The notes: generated from the letters alone by a model not told the origin. Positions 39,135 through 48,995 are shown, counted from the stretch's first letter. The stretch: 64,000 nucleotides of DNA from Allobosea sp. TND4EK4 (GCF_900156025.1 NZ_FTMO01000001.1:682001-746000); one strand, 5' to 3'. Made by a program: numbers and translations.

Positions 39135-41819
39135 TCAGCCATCCTTTGGCTTGATCGCGCCCAAAGCCGCCTGCGCCGCAGCCAGCCGTGCGATCGGCAC
39201 GCGGAAGGGCGAGCAGGAGACATAGTCGAGGCCGACGCTCTCGCAGAAGCCGATCGAGGCCGGGTCGCCGCCATGCTCGCCGCAAATGCCGAGCTTGATG
39301 CCGGGCCGCGTCTTGCGGCCGCGCTCGGCGGCGAGCCTCACGAGTTCGCCGACGCCATCCTGGTCGATAGTGACGAAGGGATCGGCATCCAGCAGGCCCT
39401 TGGCGGTGTAGGAGCCGAGGAACGAAGAGGCATCGTCGCGGCTGATGCCGAGCGCGGTCTGGGTCAGGTCGTTGGTGCCGAAGGAGAAGAACTCGGCGCT
39501 CTCGGCAATATCTGCGGCCCGCAAAGCGGCGCGTGGCAGCTCGATCATCGTGCCGACCTGATAGCCGATCGTCGTACCGCTTTCCTCCATCACCGCCTTG
39601 GCCATGGCATCGATGCGCGCCTTGACAAGGTCGAGCTCCGGCTTGCCCATGACCAGCGGAACCATGACCTCCGGGATGACAGGCTGGCCGGTCTCCCTGG
39701 CCGCGATCACCGCCGCCTCGAAGATGGCCCTTGCCTGCATCTCGGCGATCTCGGGGAAAGCAACGGCGAGACGGCAGCCGCGGAAGCCGAGCATCGGGTT
39801 GAATTCATGCAGCTCGGCGGCGCGATGCTTCAGCGCGTCGGGCGTGACGCCGAGCGCGCCCGCAACCTCGGCGATCTCCTTCTCGCCATGCGGCAGGAAC
39901 TCGTGCAGCGGCGGATCGAGCAGGCGGATCGTCACCGGCAGGCCGCTCATGATGGTGAAGAGCTGGACGAAGTCCTGGCGCTGCATCGGCAAGAGCTTGG
40001 CGAGCGCGTCCCGCCTTCCCTTGTCGTCCTGGGCGAGGATCATCTCGCGCATCGACTGGATGCGGCTCTCGTCGAAGAACATGTGCTCGGTCCGGCAAAG
40101 GCCGATGCCCTCGGCGCCGAATTCGCGCGCGGTCCTCGCATCCTCCGGCGTCTCGGCATTGGCGCGAACCTTGAGGCGGCGAACCTTGTCGGCCCAGCCC
40201 ATCAGCGTCGCGAACTCGCCGGAGAGCTCCGGCTTCTGCATCTTGACCTCACCGAGCAGCACCTGGCCGGTGCCGCCGTCGATGGTCACGACATCGCCGG
40301 CCTTGAGCGTCGTGCTGCCAACAGTGAGCGTGGCCTTGGCGTAGTCGACGCGGATCTGTCCGGCGCCGGAAACGCAGGGCTTGCCCATGCCGCGCGCAAC
40401 GACCGCCGCATGCGAGGTCATGCCGCCGCGCGTGGTCAGGATGCCCTCGGCGGCATGCATGCCGTGGATGTCCTCGGGGCTCGTCTCGACGCGCACGAGG
40501 ATGACCTTGCGGTTGGCTTTCCTGGCCGCCTCGGCATCGTCCGAATTGAAGACGATCTCGCCGGCGGCGGCGCCGGGCGAGGCCGGCAGGCCGGTGGTCA
40601 GCACGCGGCGCTCGGCCTTGGGGTCGATCATCGGGTGCAGCAGCTGGTCGAGCGCCGAGGGCTCGACGCGGCCGACGGCCTCCTCCTGCGTGATCAGCCC
40701 CTCGCTGGCGAGGTCGACCGCGATCCTGAGCGCGGCCTTGGCGGTGCGCTTGCCGGAACGGGTCTGCAGCATCCAGAGCTTGCCCTCCTGGATGGTGAAC
40801 TCCATGTCCTGCATGTCGCGGTAGTGCTTCTCGAGGATGCCGTAGATGCGGCAGAGCTCCGCATAGGCTTCCGGCATCGCCGTCTCCATCGAGGGCTTGT
40901 CGGAGCCGGCCTCCTGCTTCGCCTTCTCGGTGATGTCCTGCGGGGTGCGGATGCCGGCGACGACGTCCTCGCCCTGGGCGTTGATCAGGAACTCGCCATA
41001 AAGGGCGTTTTCGCCGGTCGAGGGATTGCGCGTGAAGGCCACGCCCGTGGCCGAGGTATCGCCCATATTGCCGAACACCATCGACTGGACGTTGACGGCC
41101 GTCCCCCAGCTCGCGGGGATGCTGTTGAGCTCGCGGTATTTGATGGCGCGGGCGTTCATCCAGGACGAGAAGACGGCGCCGACGGCGCCCCAGAGCTGGG
41201 CTTCGGGATCCTGCGGGAAGTCGGAGCCGAGCTGCTTCTTCACGATCTCCTTGTACTTGCCGACCAGCACCTTCCAGTCATCGGCCTTGAGATCGGTGTC
41301 GAGATGGAGACCCTTGCGCTCCTTGTAATCCTCCAGCGCCTCCTCGAAGCCGCCGTGGTCGAGATCGAGCACGACGTTGGAATACATGGTGATGAAGCGG
41401 CGATAGCTGTCCCAGGCGAAGCGCTCGTCGCCCGATGCCTTGGCGACAGCCTCGACCGTCTCGTCGTTGAGGCCGAGATTGAGGACGGTGTCCATCATGC
41501 CCGGCATCGAGGCGCGAGCGCCGGAGCGGACCGAGACGAGAAGCGGATTGGCCGGATCACCAAAGGTCTTGCCGGTCAGCTTCGCCATGCCGGCGAGCGC
41601 GGCCTTGACCTGCGCGTCGAGCTCGGCCGGGAATTGCTTGCCGTGGTCGTAGTAATAGGTGCAGACCTCGGTGGTGATGGTGAAGCCGGGCGGGACGGGC
41701 AGGCCAAGATTGCTCATCTCGGCTAGGTTCGCGCCCTTGCCGCCGAGCAGGTTCTTCATCCCCGCCTCACCCTCGGCCTTGCCATCTCCGAAGGTGTAGA
41801 CCCACTTCCCACCAGCCAT
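39135..41819 (-). CDS. ppdK: Pyruvate, phosphate dikinase
   Basis: This 894-residue enzyme interconverts pyruvate, ATP and phosphate with phosphoenolpyruvate, AMP and pyrophosphate. Domains in order: N-terminal ATP-grasp ('LGGKGANLAEMSNLGLPVPP', 'RSGARASMPGMMDTVLNLG'), the central phosphohistidine domain with His470 in 'TTRGGMTSHAAVVARGMGKP', and a C-terminal TIM barrel with 'GTNDLTQTALGISRDDA' and the catalytic Cys in 'YVSCSPFRVPIARLA'. ATG 41819 has GAGG upstream. No regulatory kinase/phosphatase partner is next to it; a HAD gene follows. Confidence 0.98.
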   Translation of the reverse strand: MAGGKWVYTFGDGKAEGEAGMKNLLGGKGANLAEMSNLGLPVPPGFTITTEVCTYYYDHGKQFPAELDAQVKAALAGMAKLTGKTFGDPANPLLVSVRSGARASMPGMMDTVLNLGLNDETVEAVAKASGDERFAWDSYRRFITMYSNVVLDLDHGGFEEALEDYKERKGLHLDTDLKADDWKVLVGKYKEIVKKQLGSDFPQDPEAQLWGAVGAVFSSWMNARAIKYRELNSIPASWGTAVNVQSMVFGNMGDTSATGVAFTRNPSTGENALYGEFLINAQGEDVVAGIRTPQDITEKAKQEAGSDKPSMETAMPEAYAELCRIYGILEKHYRDMQDMEFTIQEGKLWMLQTRSGKRTAKAALRIAVDLASEGLITQEEAVGRVEPSALDQLLHPMIDPKAERRVLTTGLPASPGAAAGEIVFNSDDAEAARKANRKVILVRVETSPEDIHGMHAAEGILTTRGGMTSHAAVVARGMGKPCVSGAGQIRVDYAKATLTVGSTTLKAGDVVTIDGGTGQVLLGEVKMQKPELSGEFATLMGWADKVRRLKVRANAETPEDARTAREFGAEGIGLCRTEHMFFDESRIQSMREMILAQDDKGRRDALAKLLPMQRQDFVQLFTIMSGLPVTIRLLDPPLHEFLPHGEKEIAEVAGALGVTPDALKHRAAELHEFNPMLGFRGCRLAVAFPEIAEMQARAIFEAAVIAARETGQPVIPEVMVPLVMGKPELDLVKARIDAMAKAVMEESGTTIGYQVGTMIELPRAALRAADIAESAEFFSFGTNDLTQTALGISRDDASSFLGSYTAKGLLDADPFVTIDQDGVGELVRLAAERGRKTRPGIKLGICGEHGGDPASIGFCESVGLDYVSCSPFRVPIARLAAAQAALGAIKPKDG

Positions 41820-42009
41820 CACTTCAACCTCAGATTTTGCAACCGGACGCAGCAACGCCGCGCGATTGCGAAAGTTTCGTGTGCGAGCCGTCGGTGCCGG
41901 CTTCTTGGACGAGCGGGCGCCAGCGGCGGGACCCGGCGGTCATGCCCAAAAGCGGCTGAACAATCAATGAGCGGGCGCACCGACTTTCGTGCAGCGCACA
42001 AACGCCGGA

Positions 42010-42504
42010 TTACTTTGCCGGGCCTCGCGCGCCGCGCGGCCAACGCAGGGGCCAGGCGACGATACGCTCCGGCACCTCTTCATCCGGCAGTTCGTCCTCA
42101 TTGGCATGGACGCGCCCGCGGACGGAGATGCCAGCTTGAACCACAGTCTCAGGATCGCCGGAGACCAGCGGATGCCACCAGGGCAGGTCCTTCCCTTCGG
42201 CCACGAGCCGATAGGCGCAAGTCGGCGGGAGCCAGGGCAAGGTGCGGACCTCATGGGGCGTGAGCGTCACGCAATCGGGCACGATGGTCGAGCGGTTGGG
42301 ATAGTCGCGGCAGCGGCAGGTGCCGGCGTCGAACAGGCGGCAGCCGATATCGGTCGCGTAGAGGCGGCCGGAATCCTCGTCCTGCAGCTTCACGAGGCAG
42401 CAGCGGCCGCAGCCGTCGCAGAGGGACTCCCATTGCTCGCGGTCCATCGCTTCCAGCGCGGTGGTGCGCCAGAACGGCTGATCTGCTGCAGGCTTGCGGG
42501 TCAT
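42010..42504 (-). CDS. YcgN family cysteine-cluster protein (UPF0260)
   Basis: This 164-residue protein has the N-terminal cluster '[19 protein letters not shown]', then '[17 protein letters not shown]' and 'VPDCVTLTP', giving about eight closely placed Cys. The pattern suggests zinc or Fe-S binding. Its role is not established. ATG 42504 gives the usual start '[20 protein letters not shown]'. It faces the PBP gene head to head across 146 bp. Confidence 0.92.
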   Translation of the reverse strand: MTRKPAADQPFWRTTALEAMDREQWESLCDGCGRCCLVKLQDEDSGRLYATDIGCRLFDAGTCRCRDYPNRSTIVPDCVTLTPHEVRTLPWLPPTCAYRLVAEGKDLPWWHPLVSGDPETVVQAGISVRGRVHANEDELPDEEVPERIVAWPLRWPRGARGPAK

Positions 42505-42650
42505 GGGCGCCTTATGCGCCGGCTCGCGCCGCGAGGGAAGAGCGCGTGTCGGGCCGTTCCAGAGTGGCACAGAGCGGCGGGCCTCGATTCTGCTGAGCGA
42601 AAACAATTCTTCGCACCCTGCCCTACCCCGGGACGGGGGAGCATGATTAT

Positions 42651-44945
42651 GTGACCGGTCGGAAGATCGCCACGGGGCGGCGGCGGCAGGCGGCATCGAG
42701 GCTCGGACGGGACGCTGGAAGCGCGATGGAGTTCAGGAAGGCTGGCTGGAGGACGCGGCTGAAGCGCGCAGCGCTCGCGGCGGACTCATGGCTCGATGCC
42801 AGCCTGTGGGGCGCGGCCCGCCGCGCCGGAGAGTTCTACGAGCGGTTGCGCAGCCAGACCGACCGGCTGACCGTGACAGGCGGCAAGCGCCTCGCGGCCG
42901 AGTTCGCCAGCGAGGGGCTGAATATCGGCATCGTCGGCGCGCTCTTCGTGCTGATGCTGGCGCTCCCGGCCTTCCGGATCGGCAATGAGGAGGCGCTGAA
43001 GAGCCAGGTGCTCGCCGTGACCTTCCTCGACCGCTACGGCAACCCGATCGGCCACCGCGGGGCGCGCCACGACGATTCGCTGAAGCTCGAGGAGATGCCC
43101 GATCATCTCCTCAAGGCCGTTCTGGCGACCGAAGACCGGCGCTTCTACGACCATTTCGGGATCGACGTGATCGGCACCTTCCGCGCGCTTTCCGTCAATG
43201 CGCGAGCTTCTGGCGTGGTCCAGGGCGGCTCGTCGCTGACCCAGCAACTCGCCAAGAACCTGTTCCTGACGAATGAGCGCTCGCTCGACCGCAAGATCAA
43301 GGAGGCGTTTCTGGCGCTCTGGCTGGAGTACCGGCTGAGCAAGAACGAGATCCTGAAGCTCTATCTCGACCGCGCCTATATGGGCGGCGGCACCTTCGGC
43401 GTGGCGGCCGCGGCCGAGTACTATTTCGGCAAGTCGGTGAAGGACGTCTCCCTGGCCGAGGCGGCGATGCTTGCCGGCCTGTTCAAGGCGCCGACCAAAT
43501 ACGCGCCGCATGTCAACCTTCCGGCGGCGCGCGCGCGGGCCATCGACGTCCTGAACGCGATGGTCGATGCCGGCTTCATGACGGCCGGCCAGGTCGACAG
43601 CGCCAAGCGCAACCCGGCGACGCCTGTCGACCGGAAGCGCGATTCCAGCCCGGACTACTACCTGGATTGGGCCTTCGACCAGGTGAAGGAGCTGGCCGAG
43701 GAGGGCAAGCTCGGCCCCGACCGCGTGCTGACCGTCAAGACGCCGCATGACGGCGCGATCCAGCAGCGCGCCGACGAGGTGGTGGAGCAGGTGCTGCGCC
43801 AGCATGGGCCCGCCTACCGCGTGAAGCAGGCGGCCACGGTGGTGATGGACCCAGACGGGGCGGTTCGCGCCATCGTCGGCGGACGCGACTACGGCGCCAG
43901 CCAGTTCAACCGCGCCACCGCCAGCCAGCGCCAGCCGGGCTCGTCCTTCAAGCCCTATGTCTATGCCGCGGCGCTCTCGGCAGGGCTCTACCGCCCGAAC
44001 ACGATCGTGACCGACCGCCCGGTCTGCATCGGCAACTGGTGCCCGAACAATTACGGCCGCTCCTATGCCGGCTCGATGCCGCTCTATGTCGCGCTGGCGA
44101 AGTCGATCAATACGATCCCGGTGCAGATGTCGATCGCGATCGGCCGGGCCGCCGGCGAGACGCACGAGGCGCGTGCCGCGCTGCTCGGCCGCAAGAAGAT
44201 CATCGCCACGGCCCGCGCCATGGGGTTGACCACGCCGCTGACCGACACCGTCTCGCTGCCGATCGGAGCAGCCGAGGTGACGGTGATCGACCAGGCGGCC
44301 GGCTACGGCGTCTTCGCCAATGGCGGAAAGCGCGCGAAGCCCTATGCGGCGATCGACATCCTGAATTCGCAGGGCGAGCTGATCTACAATCATGGCCGCG
44401 ACGAGCCCGAGCCGCAGCAGGTGCTGAGCACGCAGGTCGTGCAGGACATGAACTTCATGCTGTCCAAGGTGCCGACGGAAGGGACCGGCCGGCGAGCGGC
44501 GCTGGACGGCATCGTCGGCGCGGGCAAGAGCGGCACCACCAACGGCTACAAGGACGCCTGGTATGTCGGTTACACCGGCAATCTCGTGCAGGCGGTCTGG
44601 TTCGGCAACGACGACTCGGCGGAGACCGCCAACCTGACCGGCGGCTCGCTGCCGGCGCAAACCTTCAAGGAGATCATGCAGTTCGCGCATCAGGGGCTGG
44701 AGCTGAAGCCGATCCCGGGCGTTTCGGCGGACCCGAAAGCCGCGACGGTCGCCAAGGCGGGTGCGGGAACCCCGGACCCGCTTGGCGGCGGCGCGGCCGG
44801 CGCCGGCCGCATGCCGCGGCAATCTTTCGAGGTTCTGTCGTCCGTGGGCTCGCTGTTCAAGTCGGTCGAGCCTTCGCGGTCGGCGACGCGGCCGATCCAG
44901 GTCGGCATCCGCGATATCGCGGGCGGCGAGACGCGGCTGCGTTAG
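42651..44945 (+). CDS. Penicillin-binding protein 1A family (transglycosylase/transpeptidase)
   Basis: This 764-residue bifunctional peptidoglycan synthase has a cytoplasmic basic N-terminus, one transmembrane helix (about 95-115, '[16 protein letters not shown]'), a GT51 domain with '[18 protein letters not shown]' (catalytic Glu) and '[16 protein letters not shown]', and a transpeptidase domain with S431 in '[12 protein letters not shown]', 'SKSINT' and 'GKSGTT'. Together these polymerise lipid II glycans and crosslink peptides in the periplasm. The start is GTG 42651 with GGGGGAG upstream; ATG 42726 is an alternative. The next two genes (DUF1214, DUF1254) follow in the same direction. Confidence 0.95.
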   Translation: MTGRKIATGRRRQAASRLGRDAGSAMEFRKAGWRTRLKRAALAADSWLDASLWGAARRAGEFYERLRSQTDRLTVTGGKRLAAEFASEGLNIGIVGALFVLMLALPAFRIGNEEALKSQVLAVTFLDRYGNPIGHRGARHDDSLKLEEMPDHLLKAVLATEDRRFYDHFGIDVIGTFRALSVNARASGVVQGGSSLTQQLAKNLFLTNERSLDRKIKEAFLALWLEYRLSKNEILKLYLDRAYMGGGTFGVAAAAEYYFGKSVKDVSLAEAAMLAGLFKAPTKYAPHVNLPAARARAIDVLNAMVDAGFMTAGQVDSAKRNPATPVDRKRDSSPDYYLDWAFDQVKELAEEGKLGPDRVLTVKTPHDGAIQQRADEVVEQVLRQHGPAYRVKQAATVVMDPDGAVRAIVGGRDYGASQFNRATASQRQPGSSFKPYVYAAALSAGLYRPNTIVTDRPVCIGNWCPNNYGRSYAGSMPLYVALAKSINTIPVQMSIAIGRAAGETHEARAALLGRKKIIATARAMGLTTPLTDTVSLPIGAAEVTVIDQAAGYGVFANGGKRAKPYAAIDILNSQGELIYNHGRDEPEPQQVLSTQVVQDMNFMLSKVPTEGTGRRAALDGIVGAGKSGTTNGYKDAWYVGYTGNLVQAVWFGNDDSAETANLTGGSLPAQTFKEIMQFAHQGLELKPIPGVSADPKAATVAKAGAGTPDPLGGGAAGAGRMPRQSFEVLSSVGSLFKSVEPSRSATRPIQVGIRDIAGGETRLR

Positions 44946-45057
44946 CCGGGCGCTCATCCAGGAGGCCAGGCCAGCATCGGCGCCGCCGCAGTTGACGGCA
45001 TCAGGCGGCACGGTTCAACTCCCCGAGGCAGCAAAGCAGGCGGCGCGGAAGGCAAGC

Positions 45058-45633
45058 GTGCGGATACTCGATCTCGCCTATATCCTCGGCCTTGGTGCGG
45101 GGCTCGGCCTCGCCTCGGCGCATTGGGCCGTCTCGGCCCGGCCAGCCATCGGCAAGGTCGAGGTCGGCTCCTGGGCGGCCTGGCCCGGCAGCGGCAACCG
45201 CGACATCGATCCTTACATGCGCGCCTTCCTCTCGCGGGGCGTGCATCTGCCGCTCGGCGCGGGCGAGGGTCTGGAGCTGATCGCGCAGCGCAGCGACGGT
45301 GGCGAGCCGCTCGATGCGCGCTGCCGATACAGGATTTCCGGCGCGACGCCCCCCACGCGCGGCTGGACGCTCGGCGCCACGGACGCGAGCGGCGCGTCCT
45401 TTTCGCCGGTGCTCGCCCGCGCTGGCTTTTCGGACGCCGAGCTCGTGCGGGGCGAGGACGGCGCGATATCGATCGTCGCGGCCGCGTCTCCGCAGGCGGG
45501 CAATTGGCTGCCGCTTCCGCTGCATGGACGTTTCCAGCTCCGCCTGCGGCTCTACGACACGCCGATCTCCAGCCAGACCGGTGAGACGCAGGCCGCCAAC
45601 CTGCCGCGCATCACCCGCGTCGATTGCCGATGA
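45058..45633 (+). CDS. DUF1214 domain protein, envelope-associated
   Basis: This 191-residue protein has one N-terminal membrane segment ('LDLAYILGLGAGLGLASAHW') and a soluble domain outside the cytoplasm. 'KVEVGSWAAWPGSGNRDIDP', 'ARCRYRISGATPPTRGWTLG' and the C-terminal 'GNWLPLPLHGRFQLRLRLYD' match DUF1214. It starts with GTG 45058 after GGAAGG. Its stop overlaps the next start in ATGA (45630-45633), so the pair is translationally coupled. DUF1214 and DUF1254 domains usually occur together, fused or adjacent; the function is unknown. Confidence 0.85.
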   Translation: MRILDLAYILGLGAGLGLASAHWAVSARPAIGKVEVGSWAAWPGSGNRDIDPYMRAFLSRGVHLPLGAGEGLELIAQRSDGGEPLDARCRYRISGATPPTRGWTLGATDASGASFSPVLARAGFSDAELVRGEDGAISIVAAASPQAGNWLPLPLHGRFQLRLRLYDTPISSQTGETQAANLPRITRVDCR

Positions 45634-46253
45634 GCGCCGCCGATCCTTCGGCGCAGCCGGTCACGGCTGCGCCCGGCCGCCGGCACGGCCGATTGCGGGC
45701 CGGCGCAGCGCGGCTCGCGATGACGACGCTCGCCGGGCTGCTCCTGGCCGGCATCGTCCATATCGCGACCGTGCTCCTGATCCCGACGCTGTCGCAGCAC
45801 GATGCTGCCCATGCCTATGGCGCACTCGGCGCGGCGGGCCGGGCGGAGCTGGTGACCGTCGACGGCGGCACCGCGCCGGCAGTGCTGGAAGCGGAGCGGC
45901 AGGCTGTCACGGCCGTCTGCGCCTACGATCTCGCCGGCGGCCCGCTGCGGGTCATGGCGCGCACCGGCACGCTTCCGCTCGGCATCACGCTGCACCGGCG
46001 CACCGGCGGCGTGCTCTATGCGATCACGGATCGCGCCGCGATCCGCGGCGTGCTGGAATTCATCGTCCTGACGGAAGCCCAACATGACGAGCGCGTCGCC
46101 GATGACGAGGAAGGCGAGACCAGCCGCGAGCTGCGGGTGATCTCGGACAGCGAACGGGGGTTGGTGGTGATCCGCGTGCTCGCCAAGCAGGCCTCCGACA
46201 GGCCGGACGCCGAGGCGCTGGCGGCCGGCGTCCAGTGCGGGCCGGCAAGCTGA
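45630..46253 (+). CDS. DUF1254 domain protein, envelope-associated
   Basis: This 207-residue protein has a membrane segment at about 30-50 ('MTTLAGLLLAGIVHIATVLL') followed by a periplasmic domain with 'CAYDLAGGPLRVMARTGTLP' and 'VLYAITDRAAIRGVLEFIVL', typical of the short rhizobial DUF1254 proteins. ATG 45630 overlaps the DUF1214 stop codon. In this group the two halves that are fused elsewhere are separate, each with its own membrane anchor. Position downstream of PBP1A suggests an envelope role. Confidence 0.83.
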   Translation: MSAADPSAQPVTAAPGRRHGRLRAGAARLAMTTLAGLLLAGIVHIATVLLIPTLSQHDAAHAYGALGAAGRAELVTVDGGTAPAVLEAERQAVTAVCAYDLAGGPLRVMARTGTLPLGITLHRRTGGVLYAITDRAAIRGVLEFIVLTEAQHDERVADDEEGETSRELRVISDSERGLVVIRVLAKQASDRPDAEALAAGVQCGPAS

Positions 46254-46314
46254 ACACTTGCTTCCGGGCTGGGCTGCGTTTCGCGACGGAGACCGGCTTC
46301 GCCCTGGGGCCGCT

Positions 46315-47133
46315 TCAGCCCTTATAGACCGCCGGGCGCCGGGCACCGTCGCCCTGCCCTTGCCCGCCCTCGCCATAGAAGGTGCCGTTGAGCGGCATCT
46401 TGCAGAGCGGGCCGGCCTCGGCTTCCAGGGCCATAAGGCTGCGCTCGGCGCGGATCGCATCTCGCGACGGCATCTCCACGACAAGGTTGGCCAGCGCATA
46501 GCGATAGCTGCGGATGCGGAAATCGAGCCGCTCGCAGACCCACAGGATCAGCCCCTCGTTCTCGATCACGCGCGCCAAGGCGGGGTCCCGCTTTTCGGGC
46601 GCGATCTCCGCCGAGGCGTCGGCGGTGCGCATGCGGACGCGGTCCATGGTCACGACGCGCATGGCGTTGGCGCGGAACGGCCCGATCAGCTGCCGATCGG
46701 CATTGCTGTCCTCCGCCATCCGGTTGTAGCGCGAATCCTGCGAGGCGAAGGAGCCCGAGGTCAGGCCACGGAAATAGTCGGAGCGGTCGCCCGACTGCAT
46801 CGGCACGGGCAGGATACGGGTGTGGATGAGGTTCGACAGCTCGCTCTGGAAGACGCTTTGGGGGCTCGCCGGCATGATGAAGCGCCAGGCCCGGTCGCGA
46901 AGCTGCTGCTCATCGTCGGTGAAGCGGAAATAGGAGGCGGCCTCGCCACGACCCGCGGCGGCGACGAAACCTGCCTGGGGAAGGACGATCTGCGACCAGA
47001 TCGTCGGCTTCGGTCGGCCCAGATCGCCATCGGTCGCATTGCAGGCGCCGAGCAGCAGCGCGAGGAGCAGCGCCGAGGCTGGAGGCACACGCCGCGGCCG
47101 GCGAGGCGCCGGTGCGGCGCTGCAGGAGATCAC
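46315..47133 (-). CDS. Lipoprotein, conserved unknown
   Basis: This 272-residue protein has a lipobox 'LLLALLLGAC' ending at Cys31 after a basic N-terminus, so it is probably lipidated at that cysteine. The mature part ('TIWSQIVLPQAGFVAAAGRG', 'FRFTDDEQQLRDRAWRFIMP', 'LDFRIRSYRYALANLVVEM') resembles an uncharacterised alphaproteobacterial family. I chose GTG 47133, because its GTG overlaps the stop codon of the upstream small gene (GTGA, 47133-47130) and it gives a proper signal peptide. A much longer 5' extension is possible but is Arg-rich and unlikely. Confidence 0.75.
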   Translation of the reverse strand: MISCSAAPAPRRPRRVPPASALLLALLLGACNATDGDLGRPKPTIWSQIVLPQAGFVAAAGRGEAASYFRFTDDEQQLRDRAWRFIMPASPQSVFQSELSNLIHTRILPVPMQSGDRSDYFRGLTSGSFASQDSRYNRMAEDSNADRQLIGPFRANAMRVVTMDRVRMRTADASAEIAPEKRDPALARVIENEGLILWVCERLDFRIRSYRYALANLVVEMPSRDAIRAERSLMALEAEAGPLCKMPLNGTFYGEGGQGQGDGARRPAVYKG

Positions 47134-47339
47134 GCGGGCTGCCTTGCCTTTCGGCCGCCGCGCAGACCGGAAGCAGCGGGGCGGCGCGCAGGCCGCGCGG
47201 CCTTTTCGCGCGGCAGCGGCTCGGCGGCACGCTCGTAGCGAACACCGGTGAAGAACAGGATTTGTGCCCCGTCGGGCGGCAAGGCGCCGGCCTCGGGCCG
47301 TGTGCGCCGCAACGGCGCGAGAGGGATGACGTCGGCCAT
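47130..47339 (-). CDS. Small basic protein with ILFFTGVRYER motif
   Basis: This 69-residue protein begins 'MADVIPLAPLRR' and has a short conserved core, 'ILFFTGVRYER', followed by an Arg/Ala-rich tail. I recall similar short proteins in rhizobia but know no function. It has no signal peptide or membrane segment. It starts at ATG 47339 and ends in a GTGA overlap with the lipoprotein gene, which makes coupling likely and supports the reality of both. A perfect CtrA-type box (47439-47453) lies 100 bp upstream. Confidence 0.72.
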   Translation of the reverse strand: MADVIPLAPLRRTRPEAGALPPDGAQILFFTGVRYERAAEPLPREKAARPARRPAASGLRGGRKARQPA

Positions 47340-47438
47340 GAAGCGCCTCCTTGTCCAGCGCCGTGGATCGTCGGGAGCACGAAGCGACAGGCTTTCGCAG
47401 GCGACTCGCTGCTCTGGGACCATGAGGCCTCGACATGG

Positions 47439-47453
47439 TTAACGCGGTCTTAA
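47439..47453. promoter_or_regulatory. Perfect CtrA-type box TTAA-N7-TTAA
   Basis: TTAA-CGCGGTC-TTAA, followed by AAC, in the intergenic region between the leftward small-protein gene (start 47339) and the rightward DUF2336 gene (start 47507). It matches the full CtrA consensus and is suitably placed for either gene. Confidence 0.6.
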
Positions 47454-47506
47454 AACCTCGGGGATAAGCTGGTGAGAATCAGCCGAATCCGCGTTTCGAG
47501 ACCTGC

Positions 47507-48637
47507 ATGCCAACGCCGACCGCCAAGGAACTCGCCGATCTCGCCCGCCGCGCAGACGGAGGCGGGCTGGATCTCAGCCAGGTCTCGCTGCGCGTGACGG
47601 CCGATCTGTTGATGTCGGCGCCCCGGCCGCGCCGCGAGGATCTGGCCGCCTTCGCCGACATGGCTGTCGCCATGATTCCAGCGATCGACGAGGGCACCGC
47701 CGTTATCCTGGCGCGCAAGCTCGCTGCCTGGCCCCATACCACGCCGATGGTGCTGGAGGCGTTGCGGGCCCGCGGCGGGCCGGTCGCCGTCGCCTTGCTG
47801 GCTCATGGCGCCCCGCTCGACACCGCCGAGATCGAACGGCTTGCCGAGGCGGGGCCGGCCGAAGCCGCTCTCGCGCTCGCCAGACGCCGCGACCTGACGG
47901 CGACCGCCAGCACGCTCCTGATCGAGCGCGATATCGAGGCGATCGATCTGGCGATCCTCGGCAATCCCGACGCACCGCTCCCCCGCGTGGCCTCCGACCT
48001 GCTGATCGCCCGGGCACGGCAACGTCCCGTCTACCGGCCTGCCCTTCTGGCGCGACGCGATCTGTCCAATCTCGAGCTGGCACCGCTCTTCGTGCACGCC
48101 GATCCGGAGCGCCGACAGGCCATCGTCGATTCCCTCGCGGCCCAGGAGGCGCTTCATCCCGCGGAGCGGCGCATGCCGATCGGTGCCGGCGCCTTCGGCG
48201 AATGGCTCGCTCTGGCAGCTGAGGACCGCGGCGCGGCATTTTCCATGATCGCGGACGCCATCGGCGGAGGCCATGCGCTCGCCGCTGCCATGCTGGAGGA
48301 TTCAAGCCGCGAGGTCGCGTCGCTCGCCCTGATCGGCGCCGGGCTGCGGGCGGAGGACGCGACCCGCTTCCTGATCCGGCTGGGCGACGAGGCCGCGCAT
48401 TCGGTCGAGCGCGTCTTCGCGCTGGTCTCGCTGATGCGCAGCATCCACCCGGCAGTCGCCCGAAGGCTGGTCCTGTCGATCGCCGGCGAAGCACCGGCTC
48501 CGGCCCGCCGACGCGGCCAGCATCAGCCGGCGATGGATCCGAGCGGAACGCCCGGCCGTGGCGGCAGCCGCGGCGAGAGCCAGCCCGCCATGTCGGAGGT
48601 TATCGGCAAGATCGTCCCGGCGCGCGAGCGCCGCTAA
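47507..48637 (+). CDS. DUF2336 domain protein
   Basis: This 376-residue protein is a string of HEAT-like alpha-helical units ('LEALRARGGPVAVALLA', 'EIERLAEAGPAEAALALARR', 'ASDLLIARARQRPVYRPALL') as in DUF2336 proteins of alphaproteobacteria, which are soluble and uncharacterised. The C-terminal 50 residues are Gly/Pro/Arg-rich. The start ATG 47507 lies 54 bp after the CtrA box. It converges on DUF1491 with a 7-bp gap. Confidence 0.78.
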   Translation: MPTPTAKELADLARRADGGGLDLSQVSLRVTADLLMSAPRPRREDLAAFADMAVAMIPAIDEGTAVILARKLAAWPHTTPMVLEALRARGGPVAVALLAHGAPLDTAEIERLAEAGPAEAALALARRRDLTATASTLLIERDIEAIDLAILGNPDAPLPRVASDLLIARARQRPVYRPALLARRDLSNLELAPLFVHADPERRQAIVDSLAAQEALHPAERRMPIGAGAFGEWLALAAEDRGAAFSMIADAIGGGHALAAAMLEDSSREVASLALIGAGLRAEDATRFLIRLGDEAAHSVERVFALVSLMRSIHPAVARRLVLSIAGEAPAPARRRGQHQPAMDPSGTPGRGGSRGESQPAMSEVIGKIVPARERR

Positions 48638-48644
48638 AGCGCCG

Positions 48645-48980
48645 TCAGCTTTCCACGCGTTCGATCCGGGGATCGCCGGCCCGGTTCTCGATCTCGACCA
48701 GCCAGAGATCGCTATCGAAGCGACGCTCCCGCTCCACCCTGTCCTCGATCGAGACCGGATCGGCGTCGACCAAGAGCTGGAAGCGGCGCTGGCCATCTTC
48801 CTGCGCCAGGCTCTGCGGAGCCGGACCATAGAGCGCCGCCGTGCCATCGAGGCGGTCGAGCTTGACGAAAATGGCGCCGGCCTCGGCCGCGCCGCGACGA
48901 CGGAGCACCGCCACCAAGCCGTCGAGCGCAGCCTGACGCAGCCAGGCCGAGACCCAGAACTCGCTGGTGAGGCGCGCCAT
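48645..48980 (-). CDS. DUF1491 domain protein
   Basis: This 111-residue protein matches the DUF1491 pattern: 'SEFWVSAWLRQAALDGLVAV' near the start, 'AGAIFVKLDRLDGTAALYG' in the middle and 'DADPVSIEDRVERERRFDSD' near the end. The family is small and soluble, confined mainly to alphaproteobacteria, and has no known function. It is the last gene of the leftward kinase group (kinase, Pro-rich membrane protein, DUF1491), a recurring order in rhizobia as I recall it. Confidence 0.85.
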   Translation of the reverse strand: MARLTSEFWVSAWLRQAALDGLVAVLRRRGAAEAGAIFVKLDRLDGTAALYGPAPQSLAQEDGQRRFQLLVDADPVSIEDRVERERRFDSDLWLVEIENRAGDPRIERVES

Positions 48981-48995
48981 GCGGCCGGGTGCCCC

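Noticed and set aside
38829..41726. 965-codon plus-strand frame
   Set aside because: It is the antisense shadow of ppdK, whose motifs are unambiguous. High GC makes such long antisense frames common.
42786..45011. 741-codon minus-strand frame
   Set aside because: Antisense shadow of PBP1A; composition is Arg/Asp/His-rich, with no family motif.
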